Source: Paratinospora sagittata
Taxonomy: Eukaryota; Streptophyta; Magnoliopsida; Ranunculales; Menispermaceae
Length of the DNA stretch: 64,000 bases
Assembly (NCBI GenBank): GCA_035771175.1
Contig: JAYMFD010003854.1
Span: 28,314-92,313, forward strand
Direction of reading: 5' to 3'
The translations under genes were made by a program, and so were the position numbers. Under the pieces are notes generated by a model, which was given only the letters and a program-made list of their open reading frames with translations, ran no database searches and had not been told where the DNA came from. The stretch's first letter is position 1. The number at the start of each line of letters is the position of its first letter. Of this stretch, positions 24,365-35,648 are shown piece by piece.

Positions 24365-27300
24365 AAAAGTGTTCGAGGCAATCGCGACCAATCCACCATA
24401 TTGCTTTGTCCACCAACTCCTTGAGGGAGTCCCAATATCCTTCAAACAACCCCCCAGAATAGATGGAACTCCGTTTCAATATCCCGATGAATTTTTGACC
24501 ATTAAATCTCAAATTTTGGTTTAAATGAACTAAATTTACTCAGAAAATGTGTTTGAAGCATTCACGACCAATCCACCGTATTGCTTTCTCCGCCTACTCT
24601 TTGAGCGAGTCCCAATATCCTCTTAGCAACCCCCCAAAATAGATGGAACTCCGTTCCAATATCCCGATGAATTTTTGACCATTAAATCTCAAATTTTGGT
24701 TTAAATGAACTAAATATACTTAGAAAAAGTGTTCGAGGCAATCGCGACCAATCCACCGAATTGCTTTCTCCACCCACTCCTTGACCGAGTCCCAATATCC
24801 TCAACCAACCCCCAGAATAGATGGAACTCCGTTTCAATATCACGAGAATTTTTTACCATTAAATCTCAAATTTTGGTTTAAATGAACTAAATTTACTTAG
24901 AAAATGTGTTTGAAGCAATCACGACCAATCCACCGGATTGCATTCTCCGCCTACTCTTTGAGCGAGTCCCAATATCCTTCTAGCAACCCCCCAAAATAGA
25001 TGGAACTCCGTTCCAATATCCCGGTCAATTTTTGACCCCCAAATCTAAAATTTTGGTTTAAATGAACTAAATATACTTAGAAAAAGTAATTGAGGCAATC
25101 GCGACCAATCCACAATATTGCTTTGTCCACCAACTCCTTGAGGGAGTCCCAATATCCTTCAAACAACCCCCCAGAATAGATGGAACTCCGTTTCAATATC
25201 CTGATGAATTTTTGACCATTAAATCTCAAATTTTGGTTTAAATGAACTAAATTTACTTAGAAAATGTGTTTGAAGCAATCACGACCAATCCACCGGATTG
25301 CATTCTCCGCCTACTCTTTGAGCGAGTCCCAATAATATCCTTCTAGCAACCCCCCAAAATAGATGGAACTCCGTTCCAATATCCCGATGAATTTTTGACC
25401 ACTAAATCTCAAATTTTGGTTTAAATGAACTAAATTTACTTAGAAAATGTATTTCAGGCAATCGCGGCCAATCCACCAGATTGCTATCTCCACCAACTCT
25501 TTTAGCGAGTCTTAATATCCTTCTAGGAACCCCCGGAATAGATGGAACCCCGTTCAATATCCCGGTGAATTTTTGACCCCCAAATCTAAAATTTTGGTTT
25601 AAATGAACTAAATATACTTAAAAAAAGTGTTTGAGGCAATCGCGGCCAATCCACCGAATTCCTTTCTCTACCAACTCCTTGAGCGAGACCCAATATCCTT
25701 CAAGCAACCCCCAGAATAGATGGAACTCCGTTTCAACATCCCGATGAATTTTTGACCATTAAATCTCAAATTTTAGTTTAAATGAACTAAATATACTTAG
25801 AAAAAGTGTTCGAGGCAATCGCGACCAATCCACCGGATTGCTTTCTCCACCCACTCCTTGACCGAGTCCCAATATCCTCAACCAACCCCCAGAATAGATG
25901 GAACTCCGTTTCAATATCCCGAGAATTTTTTACCATTAAATCTCAAATTTTGGTTTAAATGAACTAAATTTACTTAGAAAATGTGTTTGAAGCAATCACG
26001 ACCAATCCACCGGACTGCATTCTCCGCCTACTCTTTGAGCGAGTCCCAATATCCTTCTAGCAACCCCCCAAAATAGATGGAACTCCGTTCCAATATCCCG
26101 ATGAATTTTTGACCACTAAATGTCAAATTTTGGTTTAAATGAACTAAATTTACTTAGAAAATGTATTTCAGGCAATCGCGGCCAATCCACCAGATTGCTA
26201 TCTCCACCAACTCTTTTAGCGAGTCTTAATATCCTTCTAGGAACCCCCGGAATAGATGGAACTCCGTTCCAAAATCCCGGTGAATTTTTGACAACCAAAT
26301 CTAAAATTTTGGTTTAAATAAACTAAATATACTTAGAAAAAGTGTTTGAGGCAATCGCGACCAATCCACCGGACTGCTTTCTCTACCAACTCCTTGAGCG
26401 AGTCCCAATATCCTTCAAGCAACCCCCAGAATAGATGGAACTCCGTTTCATTATCCCGATGAATTTTTGACCATTAAATCTCAAATTTTGGTTTAAATGA
26501 ACTAAATATACTTAGTAAAAGTGTTCGAGGCAATCGCGACCAATCCACCGGATTGCTTTCTCCACCCACTTCTTGACCGAGTCCCAATATCCTCAACCAA
26601 CCCCCAGAATAGATGGAACTCCGTTTCAATATCCCGAGAATTTTTTACCATTAAATCTCAAATTTTGGTTTAAATGAACTAAATTTACTTAGAAAATGTG
26701 TTTGAAGCAATCACGACCAATCCACCGGATTGCATTCTCCGCCTACTCTTTGAGCGAGTCCCAATATCCTTCTAGCAACCCCCCAAAATAGATGGAACTC
26801 CGTTCCAATATCCCGATGAATTTTTGACCACTAAATCTCAAATTTTGGTTTAAATGAACTAAATTTACTTAGAAAATGTATTTGAGGCAATCGCGGCCAA
26901 TCCACGAGATTGCTATCTCCACCAACTCTTTTAGCGAGTCTTAATATCCTTCTAGGAACCCCCGGAATAGATGGAACTCCGTTCCAAAATCCCGGTGAAT
27001 TTTTGACAACCAAATCTAAAATTTTGGTTTAAATGAACTAAATATACTTAGAAAAAGTGTTTCAGGCAATCGCGACCAATCCACCGGATTGCTTTCTCTA
27101 CCAACTCCTTGAGCGAGTCCCAATATCCTTCAAGCAACCCCCAGAATCGATGGAACTCCGTTTCAATATCCCGATGAATTTTTGACCATTAAATCTCAAA
27201 TTTTGGTTTAAATCAAGTAAATATACTTAGAAAAAGTGTTCGAGGCAATCGCGACCAATCCACCGGATTGCTTTCTCCACCCACTCCTTGACCGAGTCCC

Positions 27301-27947
27301 AATATCCTCAACCAACCCCCAGAATAGATGGAACTCAGTTTCAATATCCCGAGAATTTTTTACCTTTAAATCTCAAATTTTGGTTTAAATTAACTAAATT
27401 TACTTAGAAAATGTGTTTGAAGCAATCGCGACCAATCCACCGGATTGATTTCTCCGCCTACTCTTTGAGCGATTCCCAATATCCTTCTATGAACCCTCGG
27501 AATAGATGGAACTCTGTTTCAATATCCCGATGAATTTTTTACCCCTAAATCTCAAATTTTGCTTTCAATGAACTAAATAAACTTAAAAAATTTGTTTGAG
27601 GCAATCGCGACAAATCCACCGGATTGCTTTCTCCACCTGCTCTTTTAGCGAGTCCCAATATCCTTCTAGCAACCCCCCAGAATAGATGGAACTCCGTTCC
27701 AATATCCCGATGAATTTTTGACCCCTAAATCTCAAATTTTTTGTTTAAATGAACTAAATTTACTTAGAAAATGTGTTTGAGGCAATCGCTACTAATCCAC
27801 TAGATTGCTTTCTCCACCAACTCTTTGAGCGAGACCCAATATCCTTCTATGAACCCCCGGAATAGATGGAACTCCGTTCCAATATCCCGATGAATTTTTG
27901 ACCATTAAATCTCAAATCTTGGTTTAAATGAACTAAATTTACTTAGA
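24365..27947 (+). repeat. Segmental duplicate of 8,959-12,542 (20 monomers, 3.58 kb)
   Basis: Order I/E 24365, F' 24545, I 24725, F 24902, E 25082, F 25262, G 25445, H 25623, I 25802, F 25979, G 26159, H 26338, I 26517, F 26694, G 26874, H 27053, I 27232, A 27409, B 27588, C 27769. The same 20 monomers occur at 8,959-12,542 with a constant offset of 15,405-15,406 bp. Shared rare markers include GAAGCATTCACG, the 3-bp insertion CCCAATAATATCC, and AATCAAGTAAATA. It includes the F-G-H-I triplication. Confidence 0.93.
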
Positions 27948-29021
27948 AAATGTGTTTGAGGCAATCGCGGCCAATCCACGAGATTGCTATCTCCACCAAC
28001 TCTTTTAGCGAGTCTTAATATCCTTCTAGGAACCCCCGGAATAGATGGAACTCCGTTCCAAAATCCCGGTGAATTTTTGACAACCAAATCTAAAATTTTG
28101 GTTTAAATGAACTAAATATACTTAGAAAAAGTGTTTCAGGCAATCGCGACCAATCCACCGGATTGCTTTCTCTACCAACTCCTTGAGCGAGTCCCAATAT
28201 CCTTCAAGCAACCCCCAGAATCGATGGAACTCCGTTTCAATATCCCGATGAATTTTTGACCATTAAATCTCAAATTTTGGTTTAAATCAAGTAAATATAC
28301 TTAGAAAAAGTGTTCGAGGCAATCGCGACCAATCCACCGGATTGCTTTCTCCACCCACTCCTTGACCGAGTCCCAATATCCTCAACCAACCCCCAGAATA
28401 GATGGAACTCAGTTTCAATATCCCGAGAATTTTTTACCTTTAAATCTCAAATTTTGGTTTAAATTAACTAAATTTACTTAGAAAATGTGTTTGAAGCAAT
28501 CGCGACCAATCCACCGGATTGATTTCTCCGCCTACTCTTTGAGCGATTCCCAATATCCTTCTATGAACCCTCGGAATAGATGGAACTCTGTTTCAATATC
28601 CCGATGAATTTTTTACCCCTAAATCTCAAATTTTGCTTTCAATGAACTAAATAAACTTAAAAAATTTGTTTGAGGCAATCGCGACAAATCCACCGGATTG
28701 CTTTCTCCACCTGCTCTTTTAGCGAGTCCCAATATCCTTCTAGCAACCCCCCAGAATAGATGGAACTCCGTTCCAATATCCCGATGAATTTTTGACCCCT
28801 AAATCTCAAATTTTTTGTTTAAATGAACTAAATTTACTTAGAAAATGTGTTTGAGGCAATCGCTACTAATCCACTAGATTGCTTTCTCCACCAACTCTTT
28901 GAGCGAGACCCAATATCCTTCTATGAACCCCCGGAATAGATGGAACTCCGTTCCAATATCCCGATGAATTTTTGACCATTAAATCTCAAATCTTGGTTTA
29001 AATGAACTAAATTTACTTAGA
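26874..29021 (+). repeat. 6-mer G-H-I-A-B-C tandem duplication (1,074 bp)
   Basis: G-H-I-A-B-C at 26874-27947 is followed by the same six at 27948-29021. Both copies carry variants found together only here, such as CCACGAGATTGC in G and GCTACTAATCC in C. In the related segment at 11,469 the C is followed by D instead, so the extra six monomers were added on the right-hand copy. The joint lies at or near the C/G boundary. Confidence 0.92.
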
Positions 29022-29566
29022 AAATGTGTTCGAAGCAATCGCGACCAATCCACCGGATTGCTTTCTCCACCAACTCTTTGATCGAGTCCCAATATCCTTC
29101 TATGAACCCCCGAAATAGATGAAACTCCGTTCCAATATCCCGGTGAATTTTTTACCCCCGAATCTAAAATTTTGGTTTAAATGAACTAAATATACTTAGA
29201 AAAAGTAATTGAGGCAATCGCGACCAATCCACCATATTGCTTTGTCCACCAACTCCTTGAGGGAGTCCCAATATCCTTCAAACAACCCCCCAGAATAGAT
29301 GGAACTCCGTTTCAATATCCCGATGAATTTTTTACCATTAAATCTCAAATTTTGGTTTAAATGAACTAAATTTACTCAGAAAATGTGTTTGAAGCAATCA
29401 CGACCAATCCACCGGATTGCTTTCTCCGCCTACTCTTTGAGCGAGTCCCAATATCCTTCTAGCAACCCCCCAAAATAGATGGAACTCCGTTCCAATATCC
29501 CGATGAATTTTTGACCATTAAATCTCAAATTTTGGTTTAAATGAACTAAATATACTTAGAAAAAGT

Positions 29567-29583
29567 GTTCGAGGCAATCGCGA
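29567..29583 (+). promoter_or_regulatory. CENP-B-box-like motif in I monomers (example)
   Basis: The sequence TTCGAGGCAATCGCG sits at the start of I-type monomers. Against the mammalian CENP-B box core (TTCG, four any, A, two any, CGGG) it matches 8 of 9 fixed bases; the mismatch is C for G in the last block. Other types have TTTG there and match fewer. A one-mismatch hit has roughly a 4% chance in a random monomer of this length, so it is suggestive only. Confidence 0.3.
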
Positions 29584-29584
29584 C

Positions 29585-29599
29585 CAATCCACCGGATTG
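29585..29599 (+). other. Short dyad conserved across monomers (example)
   Basis: CAATCC-ACC-GGATTG is a perfect 6-bp inverted repeat with a 3-base spacer. Overlapping outer arms GCAATC (29574-29579) and GATTGC (29595-29600) can pair instead. A, D, F, H and I keep the 6-bp arms. C and G keep 5 bp (CAATC and GATTG). E is reduced to 4 bp. It could form a small hairpin or be bound by a dimeric protein. Confidence 0.5.
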
Positions 29600-32500
29600 C
29601 TTTCTCCACCCACTCCTTGACCGAGTCCCAATATCCTCAACCAACCCCCAGAATAGATGGAACTCCGTTTCAATATCCCGAGAATTTTTTACCATTAAAT
29701 CTCAAATTTTGGTTTAAATGAACTAAATTTACTTAGAAAATGTGTTTGAAGCAATCACGACCAATCCACCGGATTGCATTCTCCGCCTACTCTTTGAGCG
29801 AGTCCCAATATCCTTCTAGCAACCCCCCAAAATAGATGGAACTCCGTTCCAATATCCCGATGAATTTTTGACCACTAAATCTCAAATTTTGGTTTAAATG
29901 AACTAAATTTACTTAGAAAATGTATTTGAGGCAATCGCGGCCAATCCACCAGATTGCTATCTCCACCAACTCTTTTAGCGAGTCTTAATATCCTTCTAGG
30001 AACCCCCGGAATAGATGGAACTCCGTTCCAAAATCCCGGTGAATTTTTGACAACCAAATCTAAAATTTTGGTTTAAATGAACTAAATATACTTAGAAAAA
30101 GTGTTTCAGGCAATCGCGACCAATCCACCGGATTGCTTTCTCTACCAACTCCTTGAGGGAGTCCCAATATCCTTCAAGCAACCCCCAGAATCGATGGAAC
30201 TCCGTTTCAATATCCCGATGAATTTTTGACCATTAAATCTCAAATTTTGGTTTAAATCAAGTAAATATACTTAGAAAAAGTGTTCGAGGCAATCGCGACC
30301 AATCCACCGGATTGCTTTCTCCACCCACTCCTTGACCGAGTCCCAATATCCTCAACCAACCCCCAGAATAGATGGAACTAAGTTTCAATATCCCGAGAAT
30401 TTTTTACCTTTAAATCTCAAATTTTGGTTTAAATTAACTAAATTTACTTAGAAAATGTGTTTGAAGCAATCGCGACCAATCCACCGGATTGATTTCTCCG
30501 CCTACTCTTTGAGCGATTCCCAATATCCTTCTATGAACCCTCGGAATAGATGGAACTCTGTTTCAATATCCCGATGAATTTTTTACCCCTAAATCTCAAA
30601 TTTTGCTTTCAATGAACTAAATAAACTTAAAAAATTTGTTTGAGGCAATCGCGACAAATCCACCGGATTGCTTTCTCCACCTGCTCTTTTAGCGAGTCCC
30701 AATATCCTTCTAGCAACCCCCCAGAATAGATGGAACTCCGTTCCAATATCCCGATGAATTTTTGACCCCTAAATCTCAAATTTTTTGTTTAAATGAACTA
30801 AATTTACTTAGAAAATGTGTTTGAGGCAATCGCTACCAATCCACTAGATTGCTTTCTCCACCAACTCTTTGAGCGAGACCCAATATCCTTCTATGAACCC
30901 CCGGAATAGATGGAACTCCGTTCCAATATCCCGATGAATTTTTGACCATTAAATCTCAAATCTGGGTTTAAATGAACTAAATTTACTTAGAAAATGTGTT
31001 TGAAGCAATCGCGACCAATCCACCGGATTGCTTTCTCCACCAACTCTTTGATCGAGTCCCAATATCCTTCTATGAACCCCCGAAATAGATGAAACTCCGT
31101 TCCAATATCCCGGTGAATTTTTTACCCCCAAATCTAAAATTTTGGTTTAAATGAACTAAATATACTTAGAAAAAGTAATTGAGGCAATCGCGACCAATCC
31201 ACCATATTGCTTTGTCCACCAACTCCTTGAGGGAGTCCCAATATCCTTCAAACAACCCCCCAGAATAGATGGAACTCCGTTTCAATATCCCGATGAATTT
31301 TTTACCATTAAATCTCAAATTTTGGTTTAAATGAACTAAATTTACTCAGAAAATGTGTTTGAAGCAATCACGACCAATCCACCGGATTGCTTTCTCCGCC
31401 TACTCTTTGAGCGAGTCCCAATATCCTTCTAGCAACCCCCCAAAATAGATGGAACTCCGTTCCAATATCCCGATGAATTTTTGACCATTAAATCTCAAAT
31501 TTTGGTTTAAATGAACTAAATATACTTAGAAAAAGTGTTCGAGGCAATCGCGACCAATCCACCGGATTGCTTTCTCCACCCACTCCTTGACCGAGTCCCA
31601 ATATCCTCAACCAACCCCCAGAATAGATGGAACTCCGTTTCAATATCCCGAGAATTTTTTACCATTAAATCTCAAATTTTGGTTTAAATGAACTAAATTT
31701 ACTTAGAAAATGTGTTTGAAGCAATCACGACCAATCCACCGGATTGCATTCTCCGCCTACTCTTTGAGCGAGTCCCAATATCCTTCTAGCAACCCCCCAA
31801 AATAGATGGAACTCCGTTCCAATATCCCGATGAATTTTTGACCACTAAATCTCAAATTTTGGTTTAAATGAACTAAATTTACTTAGAAAATGTATTTGAG
31901 GCAATCGCGGCCAATCCACCAGATTGCTATCTCCACCAACTCTTTTAGCGAGTCTTAATATCCTTCTAGGAACCCCCGGAATAGATGGAACTCCGTTCCA
32001 AAATCCCGGTGAATTTTTGACAACCAAATCTAAAATTTTGGTTTAAATGAACTAAATATACTTAGAAAAAGTGTTTCAGGCAATCGCGACCAATCCACCG
32101 GATTGCTTTCTCTACCAACTCCTTGAGGGAGTCCCAATATCCTTCAAGCAACCCCCAGAATCGATGGAACTCCGTTTCAATATCCCGATGAATTTTTGAC
32201 CATTAAATCTCAAATTTTGGTTTAAATCAAGTAAATATACTTAGAAAAAGTGTTCGAGGCAATCGCGACCAATCCACCGGATTGCTTTCTCCACCCACTC
32301 CTTGACCGAGTCCCAATATCCTCAACCAACCCCCAGAATAGATGGAACTCAGTTTCAATATCCCGAGAATTTTTTACCTTTAAATCTCAAATTTTGGTTT
32401 AAATTAACTAAATTTACTTAGAAAATGTGTTTGAAGCAATCGCGACCAATCCACCGGATTGATTTCTCCGCCTACTCTTTGAGCGGTTCCCAATATCCTT

Positions 32501-35500
32501 CTATGAACCCTCGGAATAGATGGAACTCTGTTTCAATATCCCGATGAATTTTTTACCCCTAAATCTCAAATTTTGCTTTCAATGAACTAAATAAACTTAA
32601 AAAATTTGTTTGAGGCAATCGCGACAAATCCACCGGATTGCTTTCTCCACCTGCTCTTTTAGCGAGTCCCAATATCCTTCTAGCAACCCCCCAGAATAGA
32701 TGGAACTCCGTTCCAATATCCCGATGAATTTTTGACCCCTAAATCTCAAATTTTTTGTTTAAATGAACTAAATTTACTTAGAAAATGTGTTTGAGGCAAT
32801 CGCTACCAATCCACTAGATTGCTTTCTCCACCAACTCTTTGAGCGAGACCCAATATCCTTCTATGAACCCCCGGAATAGATGGAACTCCGTTCCAATATC
32901 CCGATGAATTTTTGACCATTAAATCTCAAATCTTGGTTTAAATGAACTAAATTTACTTAGAAAATGTGTTTGAAGCAATCGCGACCAATCCACCGGATTG
33001 CTTTCTCCACCAACTCTTTGATCGAGTCCCAATATCCTTCTATGAACCCCCGAAATAGATGAAACTCCGTTCCAATATCCCGGTGAATTTTTTACCCCCG
33101 AATCTAAAATTTTGGTTTAAATGAACTAAATATACTTAGAAAAAGTAATTGAGGCAATCGCGACCAATCCACCATATTGCTTTGTCCACCAACTCCTTGA
33201 GGGAGTCCCAATATCCTTCAAACAACCCCCCAGAATAGATGGAACTCCGTTTCAATATCCCGATGAATTTTTTACCATTAAATCTCAAATTTTGGTTTAA
33301 ATGAACTAAATTTACTCAGAAAATGTGTTTGAAGCAATCACGACCAATCCACCGGATTGCTTTCTCCGCCTACTCTTTGAGCGAGTCCCAATATCCTTCT
33401 AGCAACCCCCCAAAATAGATGGAACTCCGTTCCAATATCCCGATGAATTTTTGACCATTAAATCTCAAATTTTGGTTTAAATGAACTAAATATACTTAGA
33501 AAAAGTGTTCGAGGCAATCGCGACCAATCCACCGGATTGCTTTCTCCACCCACTCCTTGACCGAGTCCCAATATCCTCAACCAACCCCCAGAATAGATGG
33601 AACTCCGTTTCAATATCCCGAGAATTTTTTACCATTAAATCTCAAATTTTGGTTTAAATGAACTAAATTTACTTAGAAAATGTGTTTGAAGCAATCACGA
33701 CCAATCCACCGGATTGCATTCTCCGCCTACTCTTTGAGCGAGTCCCAATATCCTTCTAGCAACCCCCCAAAATAGATGGAACTCCGTTCCAATATCCCGA
33801 TGAATTTTTGACCACTAAATCTCAAATTTTGGTTTAAATGAACTAAATTTACTTAGAAAATGTATTTGAGGCAATCGCGGCCAATCCACCAGATTGCTAT
33901 CTCCACCAACTCTTTTAGCGAGTCTTAATATCCTTCTAGGAACCCCCGGAATAGATGGAACTCCGTTCCAAAATCCCGGTGAATTTTTGACAACCAAATC
34001 TAAAATTTTGGTTTAAATGAACTAAATATACTTAGAAAAAGTGTTTCAGGCAATCGCGACCAATCCACCGGATTGCTTTCTCTACCAACTCCTTGAGGGA
34101 GTCCCAATATCCTTCAAGCAACCCCCAGAATCGATGGAACTCCGTTTCAATATCCCGATGAATTTTTGACCATTAAATCTAAAATTTTGGTTTAAATCAA
34201 GTAAATATACTTAGAAAAAGTGTTCGAGGCAATCGCGACCAATCCACCGGATTGCTTTCTCCACCCACTCCTTGACCGAGTCCCAATATCCTCAACCAAC
34301 CCCCAGAATAGATGGAACTCAGTTTCAATATCCCGAGAATTTTTTACCTTTAAATCTCAAATTTTGGTTTAAATTAACTAAATTTACTTAGAAAATGTGT
34401 TTGAAGCAATCGCGACCAATCCACCGGATTGATTTCTCCGCCTACACTTTGAGCGATTCCCAATATCCTTCTATGAACCCTCGGAATAGATGGAACTCTG
34501 TTTCAATATCCCGATGAATTTTTTACCCCTAAATCTCAAATTTTGCTTTCAATGAACTAAATAAACTTAAAAAATTTGTTTGAGGCAATCGCGACAAATC
34601 CACCGGATTGCTTTCTCCACCTGCTCTTTTAGCGAGTCCCAATATCCTTCTAGCAACCCCCCAGAATAGATGGAACTCCGTTCCAATATCCCGATGAATT
34701 TTTGACCCCTAAATCTCAAATTTTTTGTTTAAATGAACTAAATTTACTTAGAAAATGTGTTTGAGGCAATCGCTACCAATCCACTAGATTGCTTTCTCCA
34801 CCAACTCTTTGAGCGAGACCCAATATCCTTCTATGAACCCCCGGAATAGATGGAACTCCGTTCCAATATCCCGATGAATTTTTGACCATTAAATCTCAAA
34901 TCTTGGTTTAAATGAACTAAATTTACTTAGAAAATGTGTTTGAAGCAATCACGACCAATCCACCGGATTGCTTTCTCCACCAACTCTTTGATCGAGTCCC
35001 AATATCCTTCTATGAACCCCCGAAATAGATGAAACTCCGTTCCAATATCCCGGTGAATTTTTTACCCCCAAATCTAAAATTTTGGTTTAAATGAACTAAA
35101 TATACTTAGAAAAAGTAATTGAGGCAATCGCGACCAATCCACCATATTGCTTTGTCCACCAACTCCTTGAGGGAGTCCCAATATCCTTCAAACAACCCCC
35201 CAGAATAGATGGAACTCCGTTTCAATATCCCGATGAATTTTTTACCATTAAATCTCAAATTTTGGTTTAAATGAACTAAATTTACTCAGAAAATGTGTTT
35301 GAAGCAATCACGACCAATCCACCGGATTGCTTTCTCCGCCTACTCTTTGAGCGAGTCCCAATATCCTTCTAGCAACCCCCCAAAATAGATGGAACTCCGT
35401 TCCAATATCCCGATGAATTTTTGACCATTAAATCTCAAATTTTGGTTTAAATGAACTAAATATACTTAGAAAAAGTGTTCGAGGCAATCGCGACCAATCC

Positions 35501-35648
35501 ACCGGATTGCTTTCTCCACCCACTCCTTGACCGAGTCCCAATATCCTCAACCAACCCCCAGAATAGATGGAACTCCGTTCCAATATCCCGATGAATTTTT
35601 GACCACTAAATCTCAAATTTTGGTTTAAATGAACTAAATTTACTTAGA

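Larger units (their letters stand above)
29533..29690 (+). promoter_or_regulatory. Possible Pol III type-2 promoter spanning an I monomer
   Basis: TGGTTTAAATG (29533-29543, end of the preceding monomer) fits the A-box consensus TRGYNNARNNG. GTTCGAGGC (29567-29575) fits the B-box consensus GWTCRANNC. The gap is 23 bases, shorter than in most tRNA genes. A T6 run at 29685-29690 could terminate transcription. The A-box match is present in many monomers, the B-box match only in I types. Both consensus strings are short, so chance is a fair explanation. Confidence 0.18.
29561..29737 (+). repeat. Monomer type I, reference copy (177 bp)
   Basis: Diagnostic: GTGTTCGAGGCAATCGCG (the only regular type with TTCG here), CCACCCACTCCTTGACC, ATCCTCAACCAACCCC and CCCGAGAATTTTTTACC. 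The lost bases in ATCCTCA and CCCGAG make it the shortest regular type. Variant I' has CCTCAAGC or CCTCAACC with CCCGATGAATTTTTGACC (178 bp) and normally precedes A. Confidence 0.92.
27948..35648 (+). repeat. 11-mer HOR array, three full units plus a 10-mer unit
   Basis: Units G-H-I-A-B-C-D-E-F'-I-F at 27948-29917, 29918-31887 and 31888-33857, each exactly 1,970 bp. A fourth, at 33858-35648 (1,791 bp), has I and F fused into one monomer (35471). Units two and three differ at only a handful of bases (for example TCTGGG against TCTTGG, GAACTAAG against GAACTCAG, CCCAAATC against CCCGAATC), so they are about 99.5% alike. This is the most homogeneous stretch of the main family and probably the most recently amplified. 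Confidence 0.94.

Noticed and set aside
26120..26317. Plus-strand 65-codon reading frame
   Set aside because: Its ATG exists only because of one base change (AAATGTC in place of AAATCTC) in a single F monomer. It spans the F/G joint and has no equivalent in other copies.
29567..29575. tRNA gene or tRNA-derived SINE at the B-box match
   Set aside because: No cloverleaf can be drawn around it, the A-B spacing is too short for a tRNA, and there is no poly-A tail or target-site duplication.
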